Assembly: GCF_947242115.1 (NCBI RefSeq)
Contig: NC_074724.1
Coordinates: forward strand, 33,512,505 to 33,576,504
Direction: 5' to 3'
Source: Biomphalaria glabrata
Lineage: Eukaryota > Mollusca > Gastropoda > Planorbidae
DNA length: 64,000 nt
Shown here: positions 43,853 through 63,626 of the stretch, one piece after another
Layout: each line of letters starts with the position of its first letter
Position numbering within the stretch: the first letter of the stretch is position 1
Notes under the pieces: model-generated
The model's database searches: none
Seen by the model: only the letters and a program-made list of their open reading frames with translations
Told to the model about the DNA's origin: nothing
Position numbers and translations under genes: made by a program

Positions 43853-44089
43853 ACCGGTACGAAGTGTTACGTTAAGGAATAAGTTTGGGAATCCCTTTTT
43901 TCTCTTATACATCACAGATATGCCTTTAAATAAAAAAAAAGATTATTACGAGGAAGGCTTAGGGCCTATTAACAATGTCATTTTTGTTAATTATACTCTA
44001 ATTCTAATACGTTTTTCCCACTGGCTGATTAAGGCAACAGGAAAGAAAGCACTTATAAGAATATTTTTTGCACTTTTTTTTCTGCACAG

Positions 44090-44746
44090 ATTTTCACATT
44101 TCAAAATGGAGAATAACCGCCAGTGCAGAGTAAGCGTTGACAGCGTAGAGATATTCCGTAAGAAAAGACCCCATTCTCCTAGCAGAAGTAAAATGTACGT
44201 TACAGAAAGAAAAGAAATGCCTCAACAGCGACAAGCCACCAAACGATACAGCGTCGCAGAGGCCTCAGAAGAAGCCAGCGGCAAGTCCATATTTGACGCC
44301 AGCATCAAGCCAGTCAACACAGTAGGCGACGGTTCCCACCCAAAAGACTTCACACATCAGGTGCGAGCCACGGACATCGCCGAACCGCACTCCACGCAGA
44401 CGGGGCCCTCCCTGAGGGAAAGGAGCGCGCAGCTTCCGAAGAGATGCTCCGACAGAGTGCGCTGCAAGTCGGGTAGGCGTTCGTGGAATCACTGCTGCGA
44501 CACCCCCAGGGCTTGCTGCGGGAACAAGATCTGCTCCGGGGAACCCAAAGACTTTCAAATACAGGCTGATCCTCGGGAGATAGGGTCCAGCGAGTCGGTG
44601 CAAACTGGCCCTTCGTTAGCCGCCAGCGGGTCATTCTGTCGATTCGACTACAAACTAAGAAAGGTTAAGAAATGGCCAGCGGATAGCAGCCAGCAATGTG
44701 ACTGTCCCAAAAAACAAGAATATCATGTCTCCTGTGCTGAAAACAG
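44090..44746 (+). CDS. CxC/QT-repeat unit, exon 1
   Basis: It encodes MENNRQCRVSVDSVEIFRKK, a basic Ser-rich stretch, and then repeat cores HQVRATDIAEPHSTQTGPSL (about 44358) and IQADPREIGSSESVQTGPSL (about 44560), with Cys pairs CCDTP, CCGNKIC and CDC. It ends at donor aaacag|gttagt, phase 2. The open frame continues upstream to 43920 through AT-rich codons, which I read as intron or 5' UTR. Confidence 0.75.
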
Positions 44747-47574
44747 GTTAGTTTAAAAAGTTGGATTTTTTTTTTTTTTACTTAGCGCACACCCTATAAC
44801 ATCAAGAGGATTTTTAAAAATGGTGTGGGAGGGGAAGCAAAACATCAAAGTAGGATGTTTTGGCGTTTATGTCTTAGAGACATTCATATAAGTTTTGCAG
44901 AAGTTTATATGTATTTTTTTATGTATAGAACATTTGCTTTTTTACCTCAATAGATCTAGAAATAAACGATCTGTTAGGGCACAGTCAGGCTAAAGACGGT
45001 GCATATTTTAGTAAGGGAAATACTTTTCTATTCATTTTAGAAGTTTTAGTCGTGGGTGATAGTGAAATAAAGAGGTTGTCAAAGACCCATATTTTGAACC
45101 TTTAGTGTTGGGCTAAACTCTACCAGACAGTCATTGAAGGAGAACCAGATAATGGAGAGAGAGAGAGGGAGAGACTGGGGGTACAGACAACGTAAGAAAG
45201 CTGGTCATTAACTATAAAGTCTGGAGTATTTGAATGATTTCGTATGTACTTGAGGAGCTTGAGGAGTCTGTGCAGGCAACAGTGACACACGTGACACACC
45301 TGAGTGTGAATGTGTTATAGGCCTATCCCTCTGTCTCTTCATTTATGTATGGATCATAAGCAACTGCTGTCTTATAAAAATGGGCCAATATCATTTTATT
45401 ATTACGGGACAAGCCTGGTGAATAACTTAATTCGAGTTTGATCAAACATGCGGGGAACATGGAGACTTTAAAACTAAGCCATAAGAACGTTTGTACATTC
45501 CGACTTTACATCAAGAACTTCTGGAAGACTTTTAGTGCCTACTAGTTTGTGTAGTACCCGTTGTCGTAGCCATGAACATATATGGGTCAGTGACTTTGGC
45601 AAACTATGCACTGTGAAATTCAGTTAAACCAAAAAGAGGACGATCTGTATCTGAACTTCTGGAGAAATGAAATTATAAGACCTACGTGTAGTTCGTTGTT
45701 GACAGATCTACGAGTCCTCAAATGTGTATTTTTGGTTCTCCTCTGTCAACTCTTATAAGTTGATCGTATTTATTTTTTTTATTAATGTAACATAGCGGTA
45801 ACAAATATGTAGTTTTTTTTTTTTTTTTTTTTTTGCTTGTTTTTCATCTTCACCTATCTCTTAGTCTGTGGGACTGTTAAGGCACCATAAATGATAATTC
45901 AACCGTCTTTCTCCATTCCTATCGAACTTTCGCCTCGACTAGTGTCTATTTCATTGATTGTTCATTAATTGTTCCGTCCATTCTTTGATGTCTTCCCATC
46001 ACGTCCTCTGTCTCTTCATTTTCCTGCGGAAAGTTTTTTTTTGTTTTATTTAGGGAGTCTTAACGATATGTCATCTACATTTGTCTTATTTACCCTAAGA
46101 CTTTATTTTGTACAACTGGTATTATTATATGTAAATATAAGTGTAACAAAGGGCATTCTTGTTTATTGGAACAGTCACATTGCTGGCTGCTACCCGCTGG
46201 CCATTTCTTAACCTTTCTTTCTTCTAATATAGAAACAAGCAAAATAAAAAAAAAAATTAAAAAAAAAAGCTTATATTAAAATTATTTGGATTAGTCATGT
46301 AATTAAAAATATAATAAGCCTCGGACGACAATCTATAAAGGGGACTAATTCAGCGGATACCACCACTTCAGTCAAGTACTATTTCTTCCCTTTTTGAGAT
46401 ACCTTCATCATCATCATTATCATTCCTTTGGGTTTCTCATGGAACATAGGGCCTTGTGGAACTTATGCCCAGGTTGGCCCGGACACCTAGTAAATTTTAA
46501 TTTTTATCCTTGGTTTTGTCTTTGTAGTTTTCAAATACGGGGTATATATGTATTTAATAGTAACAAATTTGCTTTGTACTCTTGCTTAGGGTTGATATTT
46601 TGCTTTCACACAGTGGCGTAGCTAAGGATCTTCTATACCATATCTCAAACTACATTGGTGTAACCAGGATTTTTTTTCCAGGAAGAACCCGTTCCCATTT
46701 TTTTAAAAAATGTCTTTCATTAGTTAAGAGCAAAGTAATCGCTCTTACACGAAGTCATCAGCTGCATAAAGGAGGGAGTATTATTATTTTAACATTTTAC
46801 TTGTTACTTTATAGCACTAAAATCTAAAATATTGAACTTTTTTGACACCAGTGTAAATAATTAATTTACACTATTTACAGGGAGGGGTGTGGAGCTTTCC
46901 ACCAACAAGTCAAGTCCACGGACATTCAGTCCAGCGATGTGGTTCAGACTGGCCAGTCTGGGCAGTGTACGGAGGGCGACATCATCTTATACGGCACAGC
47001 CAAGCGCCAGCCCACCAAGGCGTACAAGCGACACAACAGTAGCGATGACTACGTCTGGTGCGAGTGTATGCGGGTGAAGGGAACGGAGGGGCAGAGTCAC
47101 GTGGGCACCCAGGTCGCCGCTACGAACATCTCTCCCTCCAAGTGCATCCAGACGGACAGATGCCTAGCCAACGCGTGCCTGACTGGCAGGAAGATAAGGA
47201 ACACGGACTGGGATGACTGCAGGTGCAGCTCGGCCAAAGGTGCTCCCGGGGGCTCTGGAAAGAAGAGGACGATCTCACAGGCGGTCAAGCCGTTGGACAT
47301 ATCAGACTGCACAGAAATGCAGACCGAGTCCTCGCTCGACCTAACCGAGGTCTACACCAGGAAGCGGGAGGTTTGCCCCGGCTCCCAAAGAAGCGGAGAC
47401 ATCATACGATACGGCAGGGCCAGGGACATCTGCGATGACTGCGTCCAGATCAGGGTGAAAATACCTAAGAACGCTCGACTCACAGAGAGGTCCACTCAAG
47501 TCGAAGGCCGCAATATCAATGTCGAAGACGGCAATCAAACCGTTGAGTGCTGTGGGACGTGTGACTGCAATTAA
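44090..47574 (+). CDS. second CxC/QT-repeat coding unit (paralogue or alternative 3' exons of the RIIa gene)
   Basis: Two exons, 44090-44746 and 46881-47574, join in phase. Counted from ATG 44106 the CDS is 1,335 bp, or 444 residues. The product is Cys-rich and basic and carries five or six further copies of the repeat seen at 34250-34950. The first exon starts at an acceptor (ttttttctgcacag) with phase 2, exactly what the giant exon's donor at 35296 offers. An alternative isoform, skipping 36150 and 37496, would be open over 2,244 codons apart from the TAG at 31029. Without transcripts, a separate gene arising by segmental duplication is equally likely. No domain with a known function is recognised. 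Confidence 0.7.
44747..46880. other. intron between the two CxC/QT-repeat exons
   Basis: Bounded by donor gttagt and acceptor ctatttacag. It contains a GA-rich patch near 45150, a T-run near 45815, a reverse LINE tail remnant at about 46395-46455 and an end fragment of the cgtagct-type TIR family at about 46613. No further exon is evident. Confidence 0.6.
46881..47574 (+). CDS. CxC/QT-repeat unit, terminal exon
   Basis: One base completes AG|G. It then reads EGCGAFHQQVKSTDIQSSDV to VQTGQSG (about 46938), TQVAATNISPSKCIQTDRCL (about 47107), SQAVKPLDISDCTEMQTESS (about 47276) and a weaker final STQVEGRNINVEDGNQTVEC, with CxC pairs CEC, CRC and CDC between. It ends CGTCDCN at TAA 47572-47574. 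The exon is clearly more GC-rich than its surroundings, as expected of coding sequence. An AATAAA starts one base after the stop (47575-47580), so the 3' UTR may be very short. Confidence 0.82.
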
Positions 47575-47599
47575 AATAAATTATAGCTATGCTGTTACC

Positions 47600-48210
47600 A
47601 CAAAGTAACCGACGACCACAGAATGCCTGTTGTAGCTTTTCTGAAGACTTAAATGGCGTTTGTGAATATCAATATATTAATTGCAAGGCTAACACGGAGA
47701 TGAACAAATCAAATTTCACGACTTCATTTATTTATTTAGTGATTGTACAGGCCGACGAATTTCTCAAATTATAAAAGAAGATGGTGGACTTCCTCTTATG
47801 ATGGGAGCATGCGCACTCTGAAAGTTATGCATATTTTCAAGAAGCCACGCTTTACTAGCTTCATTTCGCTTTTGAAAAATGTCCGGTGCACTCGCCTTAA
47901 ATCTACCAGAACCAGTAGCACTAACTCTAGATGTATTAGGTCTATCTCCCCGACACGTTTTAGTAGAGTGTTTTTCAACCAAGCAGGGCGCCTAACCTCA
48001 CGAAATATAAAATCTTGTGAATCATGTACTAGTATGCTTTTGTTTGTTTTCGTCAGTATTTCAAGTTGTCAATATAAGAGAAAATTCCAACAGTAGCAAC
48101 TCATCATTGCAAGTCTTTTAGTTTAGTACCCAATTTTTAGGTCCACTAGGACTCGCATAGAAGACCCTTCTATCTGCCTTTTTTTGTTTTACCTTGGTAT
48201 TACTGTTTAA
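47600..48210. other. intergenic sequence between convergent genes; unassigned open frame on the minus strand
   Basis: A minus-strand frame at 47982-47764 reads residues of fairly coding-like composition (NEASKAWLLENMHNFQSAHA and a final RGSPPSSFII), but it has no recognisable family and no clear splice sites. It may be a fragment of an old transposon or gene. Otherwise nothing is seen. Confidence 0.3.
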
Positions 48211-48213
48211 TTA

Positions 48214-48820
48214 GCATAACAGTGAATCAGTAAAGGGTTGTCCTAATGGTCATCATAACAGTGAATCAGTAAAGGGTTGTCCTATTGGTTATCATAACAG
48301 TGAATCAGTAAAGGGTTGTCCTAATGGTTATCATAACAGTGAATCAGTAAAGGGTTGTCCTAATGGTTATCATAACAGTGAATCAGTAAAGGGTTGTCCT
48401 AATGGTTATCATAACAGTGAATCAGTAAAGCGTTGTCCTAATGGTTATCATAACAGTGAATCAGCAAAGGGTGGTCCAAATGTTTAATCATAACCATGAA
48501 TCAGTAAAGGGTTGTCCAAATGTTTAATCATAACCATGAATCAGTAAAGGGTTGTCCAAATGTTTAATCATAACCATAAATCAGTAAAGGGTTGTCCAAA
48601 TGTTTAATTATCAAAACAGTGAATCAGTAAAGGGTTGTCCTAATGTTTAATCATAACCATGAATCAGTAAAGGGTTGTCCAAATGTTTAATCATAACCAT
48701 GAATCAGTAAAGGGTTGTCCAAATGTTTAATCATAACCGTGAATCAGTAAAGGGTTGTCCAAATGTTTAATCATCAAAACAGTGAATCCGTTTAAAAGGC
48801 TTGTCCAAAGGTGTAATGCA
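48214..48820. repeat. tandem array, 39-40 bp unit, ~15 copies
   Basis: The unit is close to cataacagtgaatcagtaaa, then gggttgtcctaatggttat (39 bp, first six copies). It shifts to a 40-bp variant, cataaccatgaatcagtaaa then gggttgtccaaatgtttaat, in the second half, with two hybrid units. The change of variant along the array suggests two rounds of local expansion. Confidence 0.95.
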
Positions 48821-51800
48821 AAGAAGCAGTCAAGAGACAGTAAAATGTAGTCAAGACAAAACAGTAAAACACAAGGCAGCGACATATTGTCCAGATTGGA
48901 CTGGACTCAACAATCCTCTAGACAAAGACATCATTTCATACACACTGATATTAATCAAAAAACAAGGAAGTCATAATCCAGTGTTTAAAACAGTTATATT
49001 CTGATCATGGTTCATCCAATGTGCTATTTACAGATGTCCAAATAAACTGAATGACATGATTCAAATAAATCACTCACTGTTATGTACAAACAAACTCACC
49101 ACAGAATCAATCATGTGTACAGTATAATACAAACAGGAGCCAAAACCCTCATCTACACAATAAATACAGCTCAAACATGAAGAGGGGAGGGCTGGCTGAT
49201 ACAGTAAACTAACAAAACACTTTAATCCATCCCTTTGCAGAATGGGACAACTTCAGTAAAACATTATCTATGTATAAAACTACATCTTACCTACACAAGT
49301 GGGCACTAACTTAAAACATTTATTTCAATTTGAAAAATAAAAAAATAATTAAAAAAAAAAAATTAAAATATATTACATTTTAAAACTTTTCCTTTCTAAA
49401 ATAAACCAGTTCACTAAAAGTAAAGAAAGCATAAAATAAAAAAATTGATGTTAAAATCTTTTGAAATAAATGAGTCTGCGATGAGATAATACATGTCTAC
49501 CAAGTTTAAAAAAATTCAGTCTTACAAATAACTAACTTATCGAACTAAAGACTCTAAAATGATAGTATGATAAAGACTCGTACACCATAGGCATAAGATA
49601 TAAATATTAGGTGGGAAGTTACAATTTATGTTGGTGCTAACGTGTATTTGTAGCTATTCCTGAGATGGGTCTACATGTAATGGTAGATGCTGAATTGTAA
49701 GATTGTGTTTCTGTAACTGTATTAAACTATGAACATCATCCTAGCAGAAAGAAAGTATAAACTTGGCCTACAATGCAGTTCATTCCTATATAAGGTTTGT
49801 GTATTAATGACTTGAAGCCAAGGTTAAAGAAGGATTGCACCATGAGTGCTGTTTCTGAACTATATTATTGCACCTAGTCCAGAATTCTTATATAATACCT
49901 CTAGCCAGCAATTAAGTCTTTAAGCTGTAGGATAGTCTCTGCAGTCTGGAAAACTGTATACAGCAGGAAAAAAAGCAAGTTTTAACATTTGTCAGAACGC
50001 CAATCAACATACATTCAAACATTTATTACCTAAAACATCTGGACACTAAATTTCACTGATGGCTGTGTTTAAAGTGTCACAGAGATGTATGATGTAGCTG
50101 GGTTTACAATGGTGTACACTTCTAGTTTTATAATTAAAAACTAGAATCTAGATGCCAATAATTATATTGCAGACAACTCTATTAATGCATGACTTCCTTC
50201 AACTTGGACCTATAGTCTTTTATTAATTTTGTTTACTGTAACTAGATACACTAAATCCTATGGCCTAGTGAAGTCATCCTGTCATTGTAACTCAGAAATG
50301 GATATTAATTGTTCCAGCCAGCAACTTGAATACTAAGTTTTAATAACACTATCTGATAAAACCAGTCCCTTGCAAGATTTGCACCCTTACAAAATTAAAT
50401 AATCAACAAATAATCATTCAATTTACTTAAAAACCAAAATATAATCAGCTTTAGTGCACACTCACACACACAAAAAAAAAAGATAATTGTTGACCTTTTC
50501 AGCAAGTGACTGATTTTGACAGACAGTGCCTCACAATCTAAAACTTAGTTATTAGTGTAACCAATTTTCATGTTTTTCATTTTTCGAAGTGTGTAAACAA
50601 ACAAACAAAAATCAACATCAGAAAGAATTGCAAAGAAACTTGGATATGAACGCTGGGTGGGGCAGAGATTTGGGTCAAATTTGAACATCAATGTCTGTTT
50701 TAGCAGAACACAAGAACTTCAACCTGTGTGTGTGTGTGAGTGCAAATCATGGGAATCAAATGGAAATGAATGGCTGGTGTGAAAGTTTGAATATACTGAA
50801 TGAAGCAGTTGAACCAATACAAATAGAATGTTTACATGGTGAGAGGTGCAGTGACTACCAGATGAAGACCAACGAACAGAGCCCTTAACAAACAATGCCT
50901 ATTAGATATATTGTCTCTCACACATTCTATGACAGCCAAGTCTACACACTGCTCAGTGTGGCCTTTAGCTGGTGTGTTGTGTTTTCTTTGGGGGCTTCAA
51001 GTAACAGCAAAAATAAAAAAAATTATATTTCATATTTTTCATTGCATAATGGTTAATTTGCTATATAAAACTTTTATATAATGATCTACTTAAGGTATAA
51101 ATGTTAGATGTGGGTGAAAAAAAAAAAAAGAGATTTTGACATCTTTTTGTAAAAATCTAGCTTCAATGATATTATTAATTATGTGATAAACCAAAAAAAA
51201 AAAATTCAATGCTTTTGAAAAACTGAATACAACTTTGTGCTAAACTATCTTGAGTAGAGAGCACTGTATCAAGACTGCAGACTTTTCTATCTGCACTTCT
51301 CTGGAGAACCAATTCCTTTGCACAATCTATGCTTAGCTACCATAGGCCACAAATACAGCAGCTTGTTGAAGCCATAACTCCATGGGTGCAGTGATGAAGT
51401 AGAAATAATTAAATATTTAGGCTCACACTTGCACATCAAACTTTATGTTGTAGATGGCTCTCTCAAAGACATACATCAGGAACAAAATATAGATTAAAAA
51501 TGTGCAAAATTAATAATAATAATAATAATAACTAAAATTATAAAAATTTAAATAAACAGAACCCTCTTAGCATATACAAGGTAACATTTTTTTTCCCCCA
51601 TTTAAAAAGGATGATAGTTCCGTTTGACACAAACTTCTGACAGTACAAATGACATGGTCTAGATGGAACAGAGTTAAAATAATTAAAAAATACAAACATA
51701 TTAACTGCATCACAGATAGTTAACATGTCCTATATACATTGTAGACTGTGTAACAACCTTCAAGTTGGATCAAATGTACAGTTACTATTAAGAGCCACTT

Positions 51801-54800
51801 GCATTCATGCCTCTCACACACCCTCTCTGTAGAGAGACATTGGAGTGTTAGCTTGCATCAAGGCCTTGTGTTACAGTATCTCATTGAAATAGAAGACAAA
51901 TGTGAGAAAGTCCAATGTGCTAGCAAACTACAAGAGACTATTGGATAGATCATAAAATATGAGAGAATCACTTGTACATTGTGTCTTCTCATCTGGCTGT
52001 TCTTAGCCAAGTTAAAAGATACTCATAGAAATAATTGTTTTGGCTTTGATGTTTGATAATTAAAAAAATGACACTAATAGCATATCCTAAATTGGCTTCT
52101 CTGAAATTCTGTTATTTATTATATAAGTATATATTTTTAGAACTTGTTAATCTTGCATAAACTAAACTCCTGAAACTAGCTGGGAGCTAAAAAAAAAAAA
52201 AAAAAACAGCATGTGATATATCTTTAATTTTCCTCTCTAAAATATCTTGAAAACACATTATATACAAATGAAATTAAAATGTTTGTACATCAGACAAGAA
52301 AGCGCATACTGGACATGTTACCAAATACAGCCTTTTATGAAACTGATCAAAGACCTTTTCTAATTTAAACCTATTCAACTTTATCATAATGAAGAAAAAC
52401 CTAACAAAACGTAGAGCTTATGTTTTTATCTAACTGACAATGCACACAGTATTTGACACAGCATCCTTCTGACCGGATAACTTAAATTTTTCAATCGAAC
52501 TGTGGGGCCTCTAAAAAACAAAAAGGTTGACTATATTTTGTCTAGCCAGTGGTCTACACCCATCCGACCAAATAGAAATAAGCAAGCATCCAATGCTAGC
52601 TCAGAAATAGCAGCAGCAGCAACCAATGCTAACAAAGGAGTTATTTTCAAAGCAAGTCACTGTAAGGATTGTAATTTGGGTCAAGCTTTTTCAAAGAGTT
52701 TGATTTTCTAGTTTTAACAGTGCATACATTTGTTCCCTCCCCATATGAACTTAACTAAATAAAAATGAATTCATGATGCTTTGTTAGTCCGATTGTTATT
52801 TTATTTTGAAAAGAAGTGTACAAGACCTGAACCAAGCTAATAGAAAACATGCTACCAGGCCTAACAGGTTATTTTCAGGGCAAGTCATGTTGAAACTATC
52901 TTAATAACTACCTAGATCATTGTCAAAAGTACACATTTTTTTTTTTAAAGGTAACTTTCCCTTTCTCCACTGACTAAAGGGCAATAATGATGTTCTGGTC
53001 CAATGGTCAACACATAGATATGAACAAACTGTACAGAGATGAAAGACCAGAAAACTAAGATTGCTGACATGGTGACCAGCTGTAGAGGAACAAGCTCAGT
53101 TCAGTACAAACAAAGGACGCCAGAAGCTGCCTGCAAACTAAAGACACCCTAAAGAAAACAAACAGGAGGAAAGGGGGGGGGGGAGAGAGAGAGAGAGAGA
53201 GAGAGAGGCATTTTCAATCAAGTAAAAATAGCAACGATTTTTTTTTAGCCAATAAATTAATGCCTGATTTAATATGTTAGTTTTTTCCCCCTCTGTTTTA
53301 TCTATTAGACAAACTGATACTGATTAAAGTAAGTAAGGTCTATGCATTTTTAAAACTCAAAGATACTTGAATATTATACAAGTACAGACAACCTAGTCCA
53401 CATTTGCATGATTAAAGGAAAGAAAGAAAATATTCCTTTTTTTTTTGGTGGACCATTCCTCAAATAGAGATTTTTTTTTAAATTGCAATATTTCATGTAT
53501 ATTTTAAACTAAAATCCAGAAATAATGTAAAATGTATTCATTAAGGTAGGTCAGAGAAAGTCTTGTCAGCTTAACAAATGTGTTTGCTGCAGTTATTGAT
53601 TCAATCAAACGTCCTCTTCTTTATATGAAGTTTAAAAAATTGTTCTAAATATTACTTCCTCTTTAAGTTTATCTCAACTGTGTATATAGAAGAAAGGGCA
53701 ATACTGTTTTACAGCACTAACCAACTTTGCAACCCAAAAAAAAAAAAAAAAAGGTGCATGACTTCCCTTTCATTATAGATGTCAGGCAGGGCAAAACAAT
53801 AGTGACAAGAGAAACATGGGCAACATAACGACAGCTCAAATTTCAAGTGCTTCAAAAATCAACTAAATTTTCTCCTATTTTTTTAAAAATGTAATGAACA
53901 AGAAAAAATTCAAAACAGTAAAACAACAAAAATGAAGCTTAAAGCAAGAATGAGAAGAAAAAAAAAGGGCGGGGGGGAGGGGGGGGGGGCCTGGAGAGAC
54001 TAGTATGGCTTGCAGCAGCAGACATATTGGTGCACACTACAAAATGTACATGGGTTGTCACAAAAATATTTGTTTCCCTTCAGTGTCAGACCTTTAGGTG
54101 TGCATCACCCTTGTTGCATGACGATATAACATGGGCCCACACTGACTTGAAAGTAATGGTATCTCAAAGCAAGACTAGCACACACCCCTGGGGATTTTCC
54201 ATTTCTGGGGTAAGGGGGGCTCATTTTCACACCCCTAGGATCTTCCCACTTTCTTGGGGCGGGCGGACGGGGGGAGGTTTGTCATTCTCTCAAAACAATA
54301 TTGTAGATAAATTGAAAACAAATAATAAAGGACAAAAATAAAAAAATCCTAACAAGGATCAAACATGTCAGATGAAAGATTGTAATACAATGGTGTATAC
54401 ATACGTATATGCATGAAATGTCATCTGTTCTAGAACATCACATGAAAACTTGGCTCAGGCTACATACCTCATACAGCAACAGGGACATAACTGTTTTTGG
54501 CATTTCAATACTAACTTTTTTAAAATTAGTTTTTGCTTACTTCCCTTTGATTTGAATCACTTCAGCATTTAGCAGGCTCTTGTATCATTTCAATAATCTA
54601 TTTTCCTATTTCAAATCTTTTATATATATATAATATCCAATATAATTATTTTTTTTTTTTTACTTACAGCAGTAACCTTTGCCCTTCCACTGCCATCAAA
54701 TTTGCTTTATTCCCCTTGCCATAGAGTTAATCACTATAATCAACATGTTTAACTCAAGAGTTAAATTGTAATAATTAAGAAAGACGTTCAGCTCCTTATC

Positions 54801-55588
54801 CAACAGATTTATTCTCAGCAAAAACTGGTGTATTAGTATTTATTCAAAGGGTGAAACTCTCAGTTGGGGAGTCTCAGCCAATCAGAGGAACAGTGTTCAT
54901 AAATGACAGTTTAGGTCAGTGACAAAACACCAGCAGGAGGCTGGCCTCTTCTGTCCTCACCACAGAAGCTGCATGAAGATTTTCCATGGCCTTTTTTTTT
55001 GTGTGGTTTTTAAATGAATTGCCAAAATGTATGCATACCAGGGGTTTTCTTGGAATACTTTTAAAAAATTTTGTATATATAGAATAGAAAAAAAAAAAAA
55101 AACAATACAGAAGTTTATCCTCAGTTTCAGAACTGGTCTTTCTATTAGGTTTACCAAAGAAAAAGAAGAACAAGTCACTAGATTTCTGTACATTGAAAAG
55201 AGACAGGATCACATTTATTCCAAGGCTTGAGCACAAGATTGTTTTGTTGGTAGAAGTTCATTGGACTGACTTCTGTATAACAGTATCCCATGCTTTCATC
55301 CAATGTTTAACATGGATAATTTTGAAGAAAGCAGCACCTGGGCTAACAGCACATAAATAATCCACTAGTTGGAATAGACACATTTGAAAATCCAGATGAA
55401 TCAGAAGGTTATTTTCAGTTGCGTCGGCTATCCAAACAGAGTGCACCTCCAGAGACACACTTTGTTAGATCCCTTACTTAATGATCCCCTGGAAGCTTGC
55501 CGCCAACTAGAAGTAGTGAAAACTAAATTAATGCCGAAAAATGATTTGCAATGCTACTTAAGTCTAAGCATAGTAGCGCATAGCTGTA
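48821..55588 (-). other. probable long 3' UTR and downstream flank of the DYRK1A-like gene
   Basis: Nearly 7 kb of AT-rich sequence follows the DYRK stop codon on the minus strand with no convincing exon on either strand. It holds simple repeats: (GA)n at about 53182, (TAA)n at 51511, G-runs at 53965, and many A/T runs. TTTATT (AATAAA on the minus strand) occurs several times, for example near 49319 and 52800. How much is transcribed cannot be decided here; a long 3' UTR would be in keeping with vertebrate DYRK1A. Confidence 0.35.

Positions 55589-63626
<8,038 letters not shown>

Larger units (their letters stand above)
42083..43896. mobile_element. hAT-like element, split by a younger insert
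   Basis: The left end is cagtgtttcccaaactgtgt at 42083. The right end, in reverse, is aagggattcccaaacttatt at 43896. The shared TTCCCAAACT core with a CAGTG start is typical of hAT ends. Only about 140 bp on the left and 36 bp on the right remain outside the nested insert at 42228-43852. No host duplication can be confirmed. Confidence 0.55.

Noticed and set aside
43920-44089. Extension of the second repeat unit's frame upstream to an ATG at 43920
   Set aside because: The codons are AT-rich and hydrophobic by composition, a strong acceptor lies at 44076-44089, and a good ATG occurs at 44106 inside the exon.
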